A stretch of DNA of 64,000 nucleotides from Anaerocolumna sedimenticola. Its GTDB lineage: Bacteria; Bacillota; Clostridia; Lachnospirales; Lachnospiraceae. This document shows, one piece after another, positions 18,080 to 27,689 of the stretch (position 1 is the first letter of the stretch; every line of letters starts with the position of its first letter). The DNA lies in the NCBI RefSeq assembly GCF_009931695.1, contig NZ_CP048000.1:1-64000 (forward strand), written 5' to 3'. The translations under genes were made by a program, and so were the position numbers. Below the pieces are notes generated by a model. The model did no database searches, had not been told where the DNA came from, and saw nothing but the letters and a program-made list of their open reading frames with translations.

Positions 18080-19660
18080 CTAGTGAAATGCCTCACTTAA
18101 CTTTAGTGAAACACTTTTTGGTTTATTATGGTTCTTGGCGAGACTATCCACACTTGCTCCTCTGATACGATAAGGATGGAATCCCCTATCAGTTTCAGGA
18201 TATATGCGCTGTATTTCAAAACTGCATAAAGCATTTGAAGATAAAGGAATTTCGAATTTTAAATTGCCATCTGTAACACTTAACCGTTCAATTTTTACCA
18301 GCGGTTTCGCGCATTCCAAAAGCAGTTCTGTCTGTTCTTTTTTCAGATTGGCAGGCGAACCCATGTTAATCCAGTCCTTAAGAGGATTGCAGGTATTTTC
18401 ATCCACCAATTTTGTAACCATCCTGTATTCCCCATTTTCCAAATCAATTGATATCTGTAAGTAAATGTCTTTATCCTCATTTCCCTCTACCGGATTCCAG
18501 GCAATTCCATAGATGACGCCCATGTTATCCTTAGTAATAATATAATGCTCACTACGTGCAACCGCATTTGCTCTTAAATTGCGGAAGAAAGAGAATGCCC
18601 AGTAAGTAGGCTTCGGAATCATTCCGTTTGTTAATAACCCAAAACAGCCGGAGAACGGAGTATAGGAAACCCCCGCCTCTTCAAATACATCTCCAAAAGT
18701 CCAATAGGAATAGGAAGCACAGACATCTCCCAGTTCACTTAATAATCGTGCAATATAAGCAGCGTTAAGGTTTGTATCATGGATGGGATTCAGGGGCGTG
18801 TAAGAGGTATTGAATTCTGTAAGATGCATCTCCATACCCGTATACTCCTTAAAACTGTCTATTATCCGTCGGCTTTCTTTTAACTCATTCATAAACACTT
18901 CCGGTTTCCTTAAGTTTTGATAAGTATAATGACCGTCTTTTTCCGGCAAATCCGTTGCATATGCATGCCTGGTCACAAAATCCAGTGGTATTTTGTTATT
19001 AGAGCAATGTTCCAGAAAACTGTGAAGCCAGCGTTCATCATCCACACCGCATATTGCCGGTCCCCCAATACGTATACGGGAATCACAGTTTTTAACCGCC
19101 TTTACAGTTACTTCATAAAGATGAAAATACTCATTCATATCTGCATCTTTCCAGAAACCGGGGAGATTCGGCTCATTCCATACTTCAAACGGCCAGGTTA
19201 TTACTTCTTCCCTTCCGTAGCGGTCAATCCAGTGATTTACTGTGGCTTTTATTAGTTCAGCCCACTTATTATAGTCTGACGGCGGAGTTACATTTCCTTT
19301 CCAATAAAACACCGTCTGACTTCCGGAGGCCAGTTTTTCAGGCATAAAACCTAATTCCACAAACGGCTTCAGTCCCATAGATAGATAATCATCAAAAACC
19401 ATATCCAAATAGGTAAAATTATATTCAGTCTTTTCTGTTCCGTCTTCTTCATAGATGTGATAAACAGCCATATCATCACAGAATAATCCATGCCCGCGAA
19501 TATAAGAAAAATGAATATCCTCCTGGACCTTTTTTAACTGATTATAATATTCTTTCCGCAATGCCAGATTCATACGACCCGTACCAATACAGAATAATGC
19601 GTTATTGTTGAAACCAATACTGTCTTCAAGGTTAATTTTACAATATAATTTATTTGCCAT
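18080..19660 (-). CDS. GH39 beta-xylosidase
   Basis: 526 residues with an ATG after CAGGAGAGAAG. The GH39 catalytic TIM barrel shows the acid/base Glu163 in PFEVWNEPN and the nucleophile Glu282 in MHLTEFNTSY, plus RHAYATD at about 231, all as in clostridial XynB xylosidases. The protein is cytoplasmic (no signal). It probably trims xylose from short xylo-oligosaccharides imported by the transporter at 20-23.8 kb. Promoter-proximal tandem repeats lie 54-140 bp upstream. Confidence 0.93.
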   Translation of the reverse strand: MANKLYCKINLEDSIGFNNNALFCIGTGRMNLALRKEYYNQLKKVQEDIHFSYIRGHGLFCDDMAVYHIYEEDGTEKTEYNFTYLDMVFDDYLSMGLKPFVELGFMPEKLASGSQTVFYWKGNVTPPSDYNKWAELIKATVNHWIDRYGREEVITWPFEVWNEPNLPGFWKDADMNEYFHLYEVTVKAVKNCDSRIRIGGPAICGVDDERWLHSFLEHCSNNKIPLDFVTRHAYATDLPEKDGHYTYQNLRKPEVFMNELKESRRIIDSFKEYTGMEMHLTEFNTSYTPLNPIHDTNLNAAYIARLLSELGDVCASYSYWTFGDVFEEAGVSYTPFSGCFGLLTNGMIPKPTYWAFSFFRNLRANAVARSEHYIITKDNMGVIYGIAWNPVEGNEDKDIYLQISIDLENGEYRMVTKLVDENTCNPLKDWINMGSPANLKKEQTELLLECAKPLVKIERLSVTDGNLKFEIPLSSNALCSFEIQRIYPETDRGFHPYRIRGASVDSLAKNHNKPKSVSLKLSEAFH

Positions 19661-19713
19661 ACTTCTCTCCTGATATATATTTTAAGCAAATTATAAATTA
19701 TCGTTATACTACA

Positions 19714-19800
19714 TACAATGATATATCCCATTGTTTCATTGATATATCCTAATGTGTAAATTGTTTATTGATATACCCTAATATGTAAATTGTTTATTGA
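19714..19800 (-). promoter_or_regulatory. Tandem operator-like repeats upstream of GH39 (copy C)
   Basis: Two 29-bp direct repeats (19738-19766 and 19767-19795), each starting ATTGATATA and ending TAAATTGTTT, follow a partial unit ACAATGATATATCCCATTG at 19714. The core is the same as in the blocks before GH43 and the GH120-like gene. Spacing of 29 bp puts neighbouring copies close to three helical turns apart, a common layout for AraC-family sites. Confidence 0.55.
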
Positions 19801-19934
19801 CTCTCTCGTTCTGCTTCGAACCTTTTACTTCCCGTATAAGAATTTCTCGTAATACCGTAAACACTTTCAAAAAGATGAAATATGGTCAAATACCCATAAA
19901 TTATAAAGAATCCATGCAGTTTTTGCAATGCATA

Positions 19935-19975
19935 CAAAAAAGCTCCCTATATGATACTTTCGAATCATATAGGGA
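19935..19975 (-). terminator. Terminator after the second solute-binding protein gene
   Basis: TCCCTATATGA and TCATATAGGGA form a perfect 11-bp stem. On the minus strand a GCTTTTTTG tract follows. It lies 82 bp after the lipoprotein gene and isolates it from GH39. Confidence 0.8.
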
Positions 19976-20056
19976 ACTTTTCGCAAGTTCATACATAAAG
20001 TTATAAAATAGACATTTCTATAATAATTACAAGGTTAAAATAACCTAATTACTGAT

Positions 20057-21868
20057 TTACTTTGTTGCTGCAGCTCTGGCATCAACCACTTTCTGGTATT
20101 TAGCTTTATCAAACTCAACTAATTGTGCCCAATCAAGACCATCAAGCTGGGTCTTCATATCTGCCCACATACTCTTGAATTCGTCTTCACTGCTTGCAAA
20201 AACCATTCTCCATGAAGTATCACATATTAAAGTAGCACACTGACTGCGGATTAAGGCAATATCCGTTGTATCACTCGGAAGAATGATATTAACGTTAGGT
20301 ATGGGTTTTAGCTGTCCTGTGCCTTCCAGATATTTAACCTGGTTTTCTGCACCGTATTTTTCACTCCACTCTTTTGTCATGGTAGTCTTATTAGCTTCAA
20401 GATAGGATGCCCAATAGTTGTAAACATATGTTTCGCCTGTATTCGGATTGATAGATACAGCATGTAAAGGCCATTGATTGATTTTGCTGTTACCATCATC
20501 GAATCCGCCGCCGCCCCATTCATCCGGTACCGGACGGTTTTCCATCAAACCATACAGACCGTTTTCCGTAAGGGTATATTTACCGTCGTCACCTTTCGTA
20601 TAACTCCAGTCCGGAATACCGGTATGTATATACTCCAGTCCCTCAGGACTAGTCAGCCAATCCAGGAATTCAATGGCTCTGGCTCTGTCATTACCTTCCA
20701 TATGGGAACCAATTGCTAAGGCTCTGCCATCTCCGAAATAGTAATCGGAAGGCTGGTAAAAATTCATGTCTGCGACGGGTGCATAGATATAAGCATTTTT
20801 TTCGTTGGCACGTTCCGGAGTATTCCAGAAACCTCTCTGCCAATTATACCAGAATAATAATACCTGTTTGTTCTTCATCTTATTGCAGGCAGTATCCCAG
20901 TTCTGAGTACCTGAATCAGGGTCAACCAAACCTCTCTGGTTTGCTTCGAAGAAGAAGTGCAGCATCTTATAATATGCTCCGTCATCATCTGTAACTTCTT
21001 TCATATCACCTGTATTACCAAGCATAATAGAACCATCTACTTCATAGCCATACGTTTTGGTAAGCTGGGTCGCTGTTTCCATAGTAATCTGAGTTCCGCC
21101 TTTATCCCAATCCGGCCATAAAGAAATGGCGTAACTAGGATCACCGGTTTCATTGGTAGGATGTGCTTTCTGAATCTGTTCCAGGGCATCCAGTAAGTCG
21201 TCCAGATTCTTCAGCTCCGGAGCTCCTATTTCCGTATAGTAATCCCAAGGTAGCATAGGACTAATAGCTACCGTATCTTCAGAATAAGTGGTAGGTGAAG
21301 TATTGGTTATCTGGCAAGGCAGCCCATAAATTTTACCCTCACTGTTACCCTCCAGACCGGTATTGAAAGTTTTATACTGTTCATAATACTGGCTTAAGTT
21401 CGTGCTGCTTTGTACTTCACTGCTGATATCTGCAATAAGGCCAGCTTTAATACAGTCCTGAAGAGGTGAATTATCTAACAGGATGATATCACCTAATTTT
21501 CCTGCGGCAGTACGGGTCTGGTAGAGAGCTTCTCCGTCACCGGATGCCTGTGGAGCGATAATATTCAATTCCAAATTGAATTTATCCTTAACTACTTTTG
21601 CAAACCATCCGCTTTGTGTACCCTGATAATTAGCAGCAACATCATAAACTTCCAGTGTAAGCGGAGTTGAGTGATCAATTCCTGCCTGTGTATTACCGGA
21701 TGTATCGGACGTATTTTTAGTGTCCTCAGCTGTGCTTACTGCAGTAGAATCCTTTGTGTTAACTGTGTTACTGCTATCAGTTTTCTTTGAACCGGAACAT
21801 CCGGTCAAAACCAGAGAAAGCATGCATACTACAGCTAACATCAATGAAACGATTTTCCTTTTCTTCAT
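20057..21868 (-). CDS. Extracellular sugar-binding lipoprotein, second Lpl-type importer
   Basis: Start set at ATG 21868 (GGAGGACTC upstream), 603 residues. A Lys-rich start, hydrophobic core and lipobox LVLTGC are followed by a long Ser/Thr/Asn/Asp linker, so it is an anchored extracellular lipoprotein. The body is an LplA-like family-1 binding protein. Last gene of the operon GH120-like, lplB, lplC, binding protein. Ligand presumably a xylo-oligosaccharide (from the GH39/GH120-like/esterase context). Confidence 0.9.
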   Translation of the reverse strand: MKKRKIVSLMLAVVCMLSLVLTGCSGSKKTDSSNTVNTKDSTAVSTAEDTKNTSDTSGNTQAGIDHSTPLTLEVYDVAANYQGTQSGWFAKVVKDKFNLELNIIAPQASGDGEALYQTRTAAGKLGDIILLDNSPLQDCIKAGLIADISSEVQSSTNLSQYYEQYKTFNTGLEGNSEGKIYGLPCQITNTSPTTYSEDTVAISPMLPWDYYTEIGAPELKNLDDLLDALEQIQKAHPTNETGDPSYAISLWPDWDKGGTQITMETATQLTKTYGYEVDGSIMLGNTGDMKEVTDDDGAYYKMLHFFFEANQRGLVDPDSGTQNWDTACNKMKNKQVLLFWYNWQRGFWNTPERANEKNAYIYAPVADMNFYQPSDYYFGDGRALAIGSHMEGNDRARAIEFLDWLTSPEGLEYIHTGIPDWSYTKGDDGKYTLTENGLYGLMENRPVPDEWGGGGFDDGNSKINQWPLHAVSINPNTGETYVYNYWASYLEANKTTMTKEWSEKYGAENQVKYLEGTGQLKPIPNVNIILPSDTTDIALIRSQCATLICDTSWRMVFASSEDEFKSMWADMKTQLDGLDWAQLVEFDKAKYQKVVDARAAATK

Positions 21869-21924
21869 AAATGAGTCCTCCATTTTTTATAGTATATAAA
21901 AAGATGCTTACCATCCTCCTATAT

Positions 21925-22845
21925 CTAACCTTTGACTGCACCAATCATAATACCTTTTACAAAATATCTTTGGAAAACAGGGTATATTAACAAAATTGGT
22001 GCAACTACAATAATTGTTACCGTCATACGTATTGAAGTAGCTGTCTGAACGGTTGCAACGCTCTGTGCAACAGCCGAACCGCTGGAAGAATTCACAAGCT
22101 GTTTTAGTGAGCTGGCCTGATTGATATACTGGTACAATATAAACTGTAAACTGTACAGCTTATTGTTCGTCATAAGCAGCAGGGTATCCTGAAACGCATT
22201 CCATTGTCCTACCGCTGCAAAAATAGTTACCGTTGCCATAATCGGTTTAATAACAGGCATAATAACACGGTAAAATATTTTCATAGTGCCAGCACCGTCA
22301 ATCTCTGCCGCCTGTTGTAACTCTTTTGGTATCGACTCTACAAAAGTCTTGGCAAGAATAATATAAAACGGTGATACAATTGTCGGCAAAATATATCCAA
22401 AGAAATTATTTGTCAGATGCAGATTCCGCATTGTTAAAAACCACGGAATGATACCTGCATTAAAATACATGGTAACTATGACAAATCGATACCAGAATTT
22501 CCTATGCCATAAGGTTTCTCTTGTAAACATATAACCCAGAAAAGCAGTAGCTATTACTGTCATTAGAGTACCGATTACAGTTCTTCCGACAGATATTATT
22601 GTGGCGTCCAGTAAACCCGGTATCTTTATTGCCTTTAAATAATTTTGAATATGAAGTCCATGGGGCAGGAAAATGATTAAACCTTTTTGACTCAATTCAT
22701 TCGAGCTGATCGTATTAATAAATATATAATAAAACGGATAGACGCAGATAAAGGCAAATACGGCAAAAAATACATAAGTTATTACACTGACTGTCGCATC
22801 TCCGAAACTTTGCTTTTGACGTTTTCTTTTTTTAATGAATCCCAT
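21925..22845 (-). CDS. ABC sugar permease, LplC type (second importer)
   Basis: Start set at ATG 22845 after GGGAGGAAATTTC; a GTG five codons earlier lacks a ribosome site. 306 residues, about six membrane helices, EAA loop KELQQAAEIDGAGTMKIFYR, and the C-terminus FQRYFVKGIMIGAVKG diagnostic of the LplC group. It begins 16 bp after the partner permease. Confidence 0.93.
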   Translation of the reverse strand: MGFIKKRKRQKQSFGDATVSVITYVFFAVFAFICVYPFYYIFINTISSNELSQKGLIIFLPHGLHIQNYLKAIKIPGLLDATIISVGRTVIGTLMTVIATAFLGYMFTRETLWHRKFWYRFVIVTMYFNAGIIPWFLTMRNLHLTNNFFGYILPTIVSPFYIILAKTFVESIPKELQQAAEIDGAGTMKIFYRVIMPVIKPIMATVTIFAAVGQWNAFQDTLLLMTNNKLYSLQFILYQYINQASSLKQLVNSSSGSAVAQSVATVQTATSIRMTVTIIVVAPILLIYPVFQRYFVKGIMIGAVKG

Positions 22846-22861
22846 GAAATTTCCTCCCACA

Positions 22862-23782
22862 TTATAAAAAGCTTTCGCCTCTTACCAGTTTCGAAATACC
22901 GTTAGCTATGGTAAGAAGTATTAAACTTATTACACTTTTTAAAATACTTAATGCTGTTGCAACCGAATAACTACCGCTTCCCATCGCCAGATTGAATACA
23001 TATAAATCCAGTACCTGGATGTGTTCTTTATTAAAAGCATTCTGGAAAACATAATACTGCTCCATACCGTTAGAAAGAAAATTTGCAATTGCTAACATCA
23101 GTAATACAAAATAAGTAGGTAATATACTTGGAATGGTAATAAAACGGATTCTCTGCATTCTTGTCGCTCCGTCTACCTTGGCCGCTTCGAACATCTCTTC
23201 ATCAATGCCGGTAATAGCAGCTATATACATAATGGCAGCCCATCCGAGATTTTTCCAGGTAAGCCATAACCACTGGGTGATCCAGACATGATCCGCTGCC
23301 TGCAGGAATTGGACCGGTTTATCTAATATTCCCCAGCTTACCAGTACATGGTTTACCACACCCGTATTGTTGAATATATTAAATGCAACAGAATATACCA
23401 AAACCCAGCTGATAAAATTAGGTATCGTAGTTACTGTCTGAACTAATTTTCGAAATGGTAAACATTTTATTTCATTTAAGAATATTGCAAAAATCATAGG
23501 AAGCCAGGAAGTTCCTACTGTGATTCCACTCATGACTAATGTATTTGTAATCACATTCATTATTTGTTTTGTTTTTACCGGATTGGCTACCAGGGATTTA
23601 AACCATTTTAAGCCCACAAAATTATCTATGGTCATTGGCTGAGGCGGTCTGTAATCGAAGAATGCATAGACCCACCCATAAAGAGGATAATAGGCAAAAA
23701 CCGCAATCAGCGCTATAAACGGAAGAATATAAAGAAATTCTTTATAGGATCTTAATTTCTTTTTATTTTGAAATAGTTTCAT
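22862..23782 (-). CDS. ABC sugar permease, LplB type (second importer)
   Basis: 306 residues with about six helices and the EAA loop EEMFEAAKVDGATRMQRIRF. The start follows AAAAGGAG. It is 37 bp after the GH120-like enzyme, which suggests the enzyme and importer are made together from the promoter near 25.95 kb. Confidence 0.93.
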   Translation of the reverse strand: MKLFQNKKKLRSYKEFLYILPFIALIAVFAYYPLYGWVYAFFDYRPPQPMTIDNFVGLKWFKSLVANPVKTKQIMNVITNTLVMSGITVGTSWLPMIFAIFLNEIKCLPFRKLVQTVTTIPNFISWVLVYSVAFNIFNNTGVVNHVLVSWGILDKPVQFLQAADHVWITQWLWLTWKNLGWAAIMYIAAITGIDEEMFEAAKVDGATRMQRIRFITIPSILPTYFVLLMLAIANFLSNGMEQYYVFQNAFNKEHIQVLDLYVFNLAMGSGSYSVATALSILKSVISLILLTIANGISKLVRGESFL

Positions 23783-23819
23783 TTTGATTCTCCTTTTTAT
23801 AATAATACATGTAAACCGG

Positions 23820-25784
23820 TTATAATTTACGTGGATCTATGGATATCACCTGATCTTCTGTTAATAGAAGGAACGGACCCGGAATCCGGAGATCCGACGC
23901 ATCCGTATTGCCGTAAAAATCATTTGCTGCCATAGACTTTGCTTTTACTTTACTGATATCTTCCGTATTCAGAATATATCTGTCTTTGTCAACAGGACGA
24001 GGTGAAAACATAGGAAGTTCTTTGGTTTTACCTATTTCCATCGTAAAATTCTCGGTATCTATCTTGATATCAAAATATCCTTCCTGTCCTTCCATATCAA
24101 AGCCGTAGAATTCCTGCCACGCCTGTAAATCCAGACATACTGCCGGAGCCGGATAAAGAATTCTTAAATATCCTCCGGGCATATTAAGGAATAAATTCCC
24201 CTCCGATTCATTATGTTCGGTTGGCATCTTGATAGCTGCCTCTTTACAGTCATAAAATACATTATTCCATATCTTTGTATCCCGGCTCGTTCCTCCCCTT
24301 TTATCACCGGTAATCCGAAAAGCAACTGTTTTGGCATAATAACCGGCGCTTCGGCATTTACCTATAAAATTATTCACAATGTGTATATGATCCGTACCCT
24401 CCCCATATATAGCATATCCATTAACCACTCCGGCCTCTTCCATCTTGTACCAGCCGGAGGAACCTGGTTCTGCAGGTATTGCAGCCGAATCGAAACGTCC
24501 CTCTATATTCCAGAAAATATTATTATCAATGAGATTAATGCCATCACGGCTACATTCAATAAAAATAGCTTCCCTCTGGTTAATTCCATCCAGAAAAAGA
24601 TTCTGGGTAATACGGTTGTTTTCATTGCCCACATCCATCCACAAATGATCCGCACGGATCGTTTTCGTAAATATATTTCGTCTGATAAGGCTGTCGGTAC
24701 AGTTGTGGACTTTGATTCCTCCCGCCTCCCAGGATAACTCCATCTTCTGCCATCCGGTACCCTGTATCAGATTATCTTCAAGTAATAAATTTTTTGCAAA
24801 CAGACCTGCGATACCGCATACCCCCGCGTTAAAAATCTTACAACGCCGTATTATGGTTGAACCTATGATCTGGTCCTTGATAAAAGAATGATGCCAGCAT
24901 TCATTACCAATATCAATACCTACACCGTTAGCCCAGTCTATTGTACAATCTTCAATAATCCAGTGGTGTCCCCGATAACAGGATATTGCCCCCCTTTGGG
25001 GTACGGGTGCTCCCGTAGCTGCATGGGCACATGTAAGCCCCTTTACTTTAATAAAAGACAAAAACGGAACCTCCGGGGCAAAGCACTGTTCTCTGCAGGT
25101 TAATTCAATACTATGTACAGTGGGATCTTCATCATTTTCCAACCTGAAATGAACGGTCTGACCATTTGCTTCTACCCAGTAGGAACCCGGATGGTCTCCC
25201 AGCTGATTATATAGAGCCACCTGATAAAGAGGCTTCCCGTCACAAAATACCATACCACGGCGGTTCAGATAGGTTGTCATGTCCGTTTTATCATATTCTA
25301 TAAATAACCGGTCATGGAGGATATTTACGGCACAAAACGGATTATATCCCCGGAACTCATCCGGATCCAGCTTTACTTCCCATATCCTTGCATCACTTTC
25401 TAAACTTTTCCTGCCTTGCGAAAATCGATTTAGATTCCATCCTTCACTTTTATTAAAATGTTTTGCTTGGTAAGACGCTTTAATGAGTACTTCACCATCT
25501 CCATAAGCTTCGTAACTAATCATTCTATCGATTCCGCTCCCGCCTCTGGCTGGATGAACACATTCCCTGTAAATCCCACCATGAATCCATACTCGGGTGC
25601 CAGGTTTTGCCAAGAAAGCTGCTGCATTAATAGTCTTTAACGGGTTCTTAAGAGTTCCGTCATTCGTATCAGCCGCAGCCGGATGATTCCCATCCACATG
25701 AATTTCTCTGTCATATACCTGCTCTTTTTCCCACAAATTAAAATTACTGCCACTTGGTAAACATAAAGTTTTTTCCTGATTCAT
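23820..25784 (-). CDS. Right-handed beta-helix glycosidase, GH120-like (candidate beta-xylosidase)
   Basis: 654 residues, no signal peptide, ATG after GGGAGG. The N-terminus has the parallel beta-helix entry motif NDGTLKNPLKTINAAAFLAKPG (about 41-62) and YRECVHPARGG. Repeated beta-helix coils follow. From memory of Thermoanaerobacterium XylC (GH120, about 638 residues), the chain aligns along its length: Asp384 in LWMDVGN and Glu410 in IFIECSRDG fall where XylC has its nucleophile Asp382 and acid/base Glu405. The GH39, esterase and importer neighbours support xylo-oligosaccharide cleavage. GH141 or another beta-helix family remains possible. Confidence 0.7.
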   Translation of the reverse strand: MNQEKTLCLPSGSNFNLWEKEQVYDREIHVDGNHPAAADTNDGTLKNPLKTINAAAFLAKPGTRVWIHGGIYRECVHPARGGSGIDRMISYEAYGDGEVLIKASYQAKHFNKSEGWNLNRFSQGRKSLESDARIWEVKLDPDEFRGYNPFCAVNILHDRLFIEYDKTDMTTYLNRRGMVFCDGKPLYQVALYNQLGDHPGSYWVEANGQTVHFRLENDEDPTVHSIELTCREQCFAPEVPFLSFIKVKGLTCAHAATGAPVPQRGAISCYRGHHWIIEDCTIDWANGVGIDIGNECWHHSFIKDQIIGSTIIRRCKIFNAGVCGIAGLFAKNLLLEDNLIQGTGWQKMELSWEAGGIKVHNCTDSLIRRNIFTKTIRADHLWMDVGNENNRITQNLFLDGINQREAIFIECSRDGINLIDNNIFWNIEGRFDSAAIPAEPGSSGWYKMEEAGVVNGYAIYGEGTDHIHIVNNFIGKCRSAGYYAKTVAFRITGDKRGGTSRDTKIWNNVFYDCKEAAIKMPTEHNESEGNLFLNMPGGYLRILYPAPAVCLDLQAWQEFYGFDMEGQEGYFDIKIDTENFTMEIGKTKELPMFSPRPVDKDRYILNTEDISKVKAKSMAANDFYGNTDASDLRIPGPFLLLTEDQVISIDPRKL

Positions 25785-25948
25785 TTAATCCTCCCATCCA
25801 TATCTGTAATAGAAGACTTTATTATGCATCTTTACTATATTGTAAATATTTTAGAATTGTTTTTTAGATATATTTTTAAAATATATAGAATCTTTATGTA
25901 TATTTTTTATTTAATATATTGAATAAACTAATTATAAAATATTATTTC

Positions 25949-25990
25949 TTATGAAACAATGATATATAATCAGCTTAATATGAACTATTT
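25949..25990 (-). promoter_or_regulatory. Conserved promoter/operator block upstream of the GH120-like operon (copy B)
   Basis: 37 of 42 bases match the block at 4402-4443 before GH43. A further related core ATGATATATT occurs at about 26001. It lies about 165 bp before the start codon in otherwise AT-rich non-coding DNA. Confidence 0.55.
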
Positions 25991-26040
25991 ACAGACATAA
26001 ATGATATATTTTCATGCAAATATGATGTATTGTCATTTCT

Positions 26041-26362
26041 TTATATTTTTCCTATACATTGCAATAGAATTGTTGTTACATTTTAACGCATTTCAACAAG
26101 TCAAATTTCTATATCTTAGGTAATTTTCACAAAAACCTTATAAGTATAAATGGTGTATTACACACAAAATACACATCATAACTTTCCTCTTTTTTTCTAT
26201 AAAATCTAAATAATAATGCAAAACCGGCTTTCCAACTCTGTCGCTGACGCACTGTTATTTCCGTGACAACTTTCCCAAGGGATATTATCCTTTTGAATAT
26301 TCCTGTGCAGCTAACAAAACGGGTCTTTTTATTTCATTGGAAATTCGTAGAACCTTTCTATG
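26041..26362. other. Intergenic stretch without recognised gene
   Basis: AT-rich to about 26220, then a more GC-balanced segment leading into the 95-bp repeats. Short open frames here have no ribosome site and no recognisable product. Confidence 0.5.
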
Positions 26363-26552
26363 AAACCGGGAGAAACACGCTTTTCGAGTTTCTTCGGTTC
26401 GCGGGTGCGTTCGAATTATTGCAAGCAAGCTTGCCAATTCTCACTTTGCTTTCGCGGAAACCGTAAGAAACACGCTTCGCGAGTTTCTTCGGTTCGCGGG
26501 CGCGTTCGAATTATTGCAAGCAAGCTTGCTAATTCTCACTTTGCTTTCGCGG
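26363..26552 (+). repeat. 95-bp repeat family, two tandem copies
   Basis: Exactly 2 x 95 bp. Each unit contains a hairpin with arms around AACCG..GAAAC and GTTTC..CGGTT, the GCAAGCAAGCTTGC palindrome, and CTCACTTTGCTTTCGCGG at the end. It matches the array at 37931-38215 in the same orientation. It lies between the terminator of the AraC-family gene and the GH120-like promoter region. Confidence 0.9.
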
Positions 26553-26555
26553 AAA

Positions 26556-26593
26556 TTAAAAAAAGTGCGAAAGTCTATTAAACTTTCACACTT
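26556..26593 (-). terminator. Terminator of the AraC-family gene at 26634
   Basis: AAGTGCGAAAGT pairs with ACTTTCACACTT (one mismatch). On the minus strand CACTTTTTTTAAT follows. It is 41 bp after the gene's stop codon. Confidence 0.75.
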
Positions 26594-26633
26594 TGCCATA
26601 CGACTCCCCACAGCCATATACAGTACCCTGATA

Positions 26634-27443
26634 TTAAATATTATTTATTTTATTTGGATTTTCTTCCTTTTTATATAATTGATAAGGACTTTTACGAAAT
26701 TGATTCGGTGTTAATCCTGTGATTTTTTTAAACTGGCGAAAAAAATGTTCCATATTACGGTATCCACATAAAGTCACTATCTCTGCTATCGTATAATTAT
26801 CGTATACCAGATATTTTTTGGCTAAATTAATACGGCTGTTTATTACATCGTCCATACAGGAGACTCCGAAAGCACTTTTGTAAATATCCTCCAGATAACC
26901 AACGCTTATATTAAGTTTATCCGCCATTTTTGAAACTGTCCATTCTATATTAGGATTATGGTATATCTCTAGTTTTAATTCGTTTAGATTTTTAAATAAA
27001 GGAGATACTGCTTTATAATTATAGGATTCAAGCAGTTTATTAAACAGTATTCTTAATAAATTATCAATCGTTATATCTTTAAAATTATTATTAAATACAT
27101 GTTCTGTTACAAGTAATTGGTATATTTTATGGCAATACAACGGGTCGCGTATCATAAACGGGACCCCACAGCGAATCGGCGTTGTAGTAACATAAGTTTC
27201 ATCTGTATAAAAACGAATCCAGTCATTCGCATATTTTTCTGCACACGCACGGTAATAAATCTTTTGTTTTGGCCGGTAGAGTATGGCACAATTAGAGGGA
27301 TATTCTCTGTAATCTCCATCCACTAAGAATATTGCAGGTGTCTGGGTTAACAATAACAGCCAGCAGTCATGCCCCTCCGGTATATCAAATACAAAGTCAT
27401 CCGAATGGGACGCATCATATTCTATAAATTCTATATGAATCAT
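26634..27443 (-). CDS. AraC-family transcriptional regulator
   Basis: 269 residues: an N-terminal cupin-like sensor half (about 1-130) and a C-terminal double helix-turn-helix (about 165-260) with the AraC signature IAEIVTLCGYRNMEHFFRQFKKITGLTPNQFRK. It is upstream of the xylan-type locus on the same strand and is the best candidate for the protein that reads the shared CAATGATATAT promoter blocks (inference). Confidence 0.88.
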   Translation of the reverse strand: MIHIEFIEYDASHSDDFVFDIPEGHDCWLLLLTQTPAIFLVDGDYREYPSNCAILYRPKQKIYYRACAEKYANDWIRFYTDETYVTTTPIRCGVPFMIRDPLYCHKIYQLLVTEHVFNNNFKDITIDNLLRILFNKLLESYNYKAVSPLFKNLNELKLEIYHNPNIEWTVSKMADKLNISVGYLEDIYKSAFGVSCMDDVINSRINLAKKYLVYDNYTIAEIVTLCGYRNMEHFFRQFKKITGLTPNQFRKSPYQLYKKEENPNKINNI

Positions 27444-27689
27444 CGTTACCCTCCATTTATAAAATTTTATGGTTTTGATCTCTACGTATGCACTTCATTT
27501 ATTATTTGGGTAATATTATTTTATCATAATTTAACATGTGTTTGAAGCAGAATTTACATTTTGTCCTAAATTAGTTTTAAAAAACAGGGAACTTATATAA
27601 ATTTATTATAAATCCTGTTCCTGTATTCTGATGGTGAGCCGATACAGAACCCTTAAGTTTAATATTCAACTTTCATTATATTTTGAAAA

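Noticed and set aside
27560..27660. Inverted repeat around GTTCCTGTAT/ATACAGAAC as the helD terminator
   Set aside because: The stem has a bulge and no proper T run on the minus strand; too weak to list.
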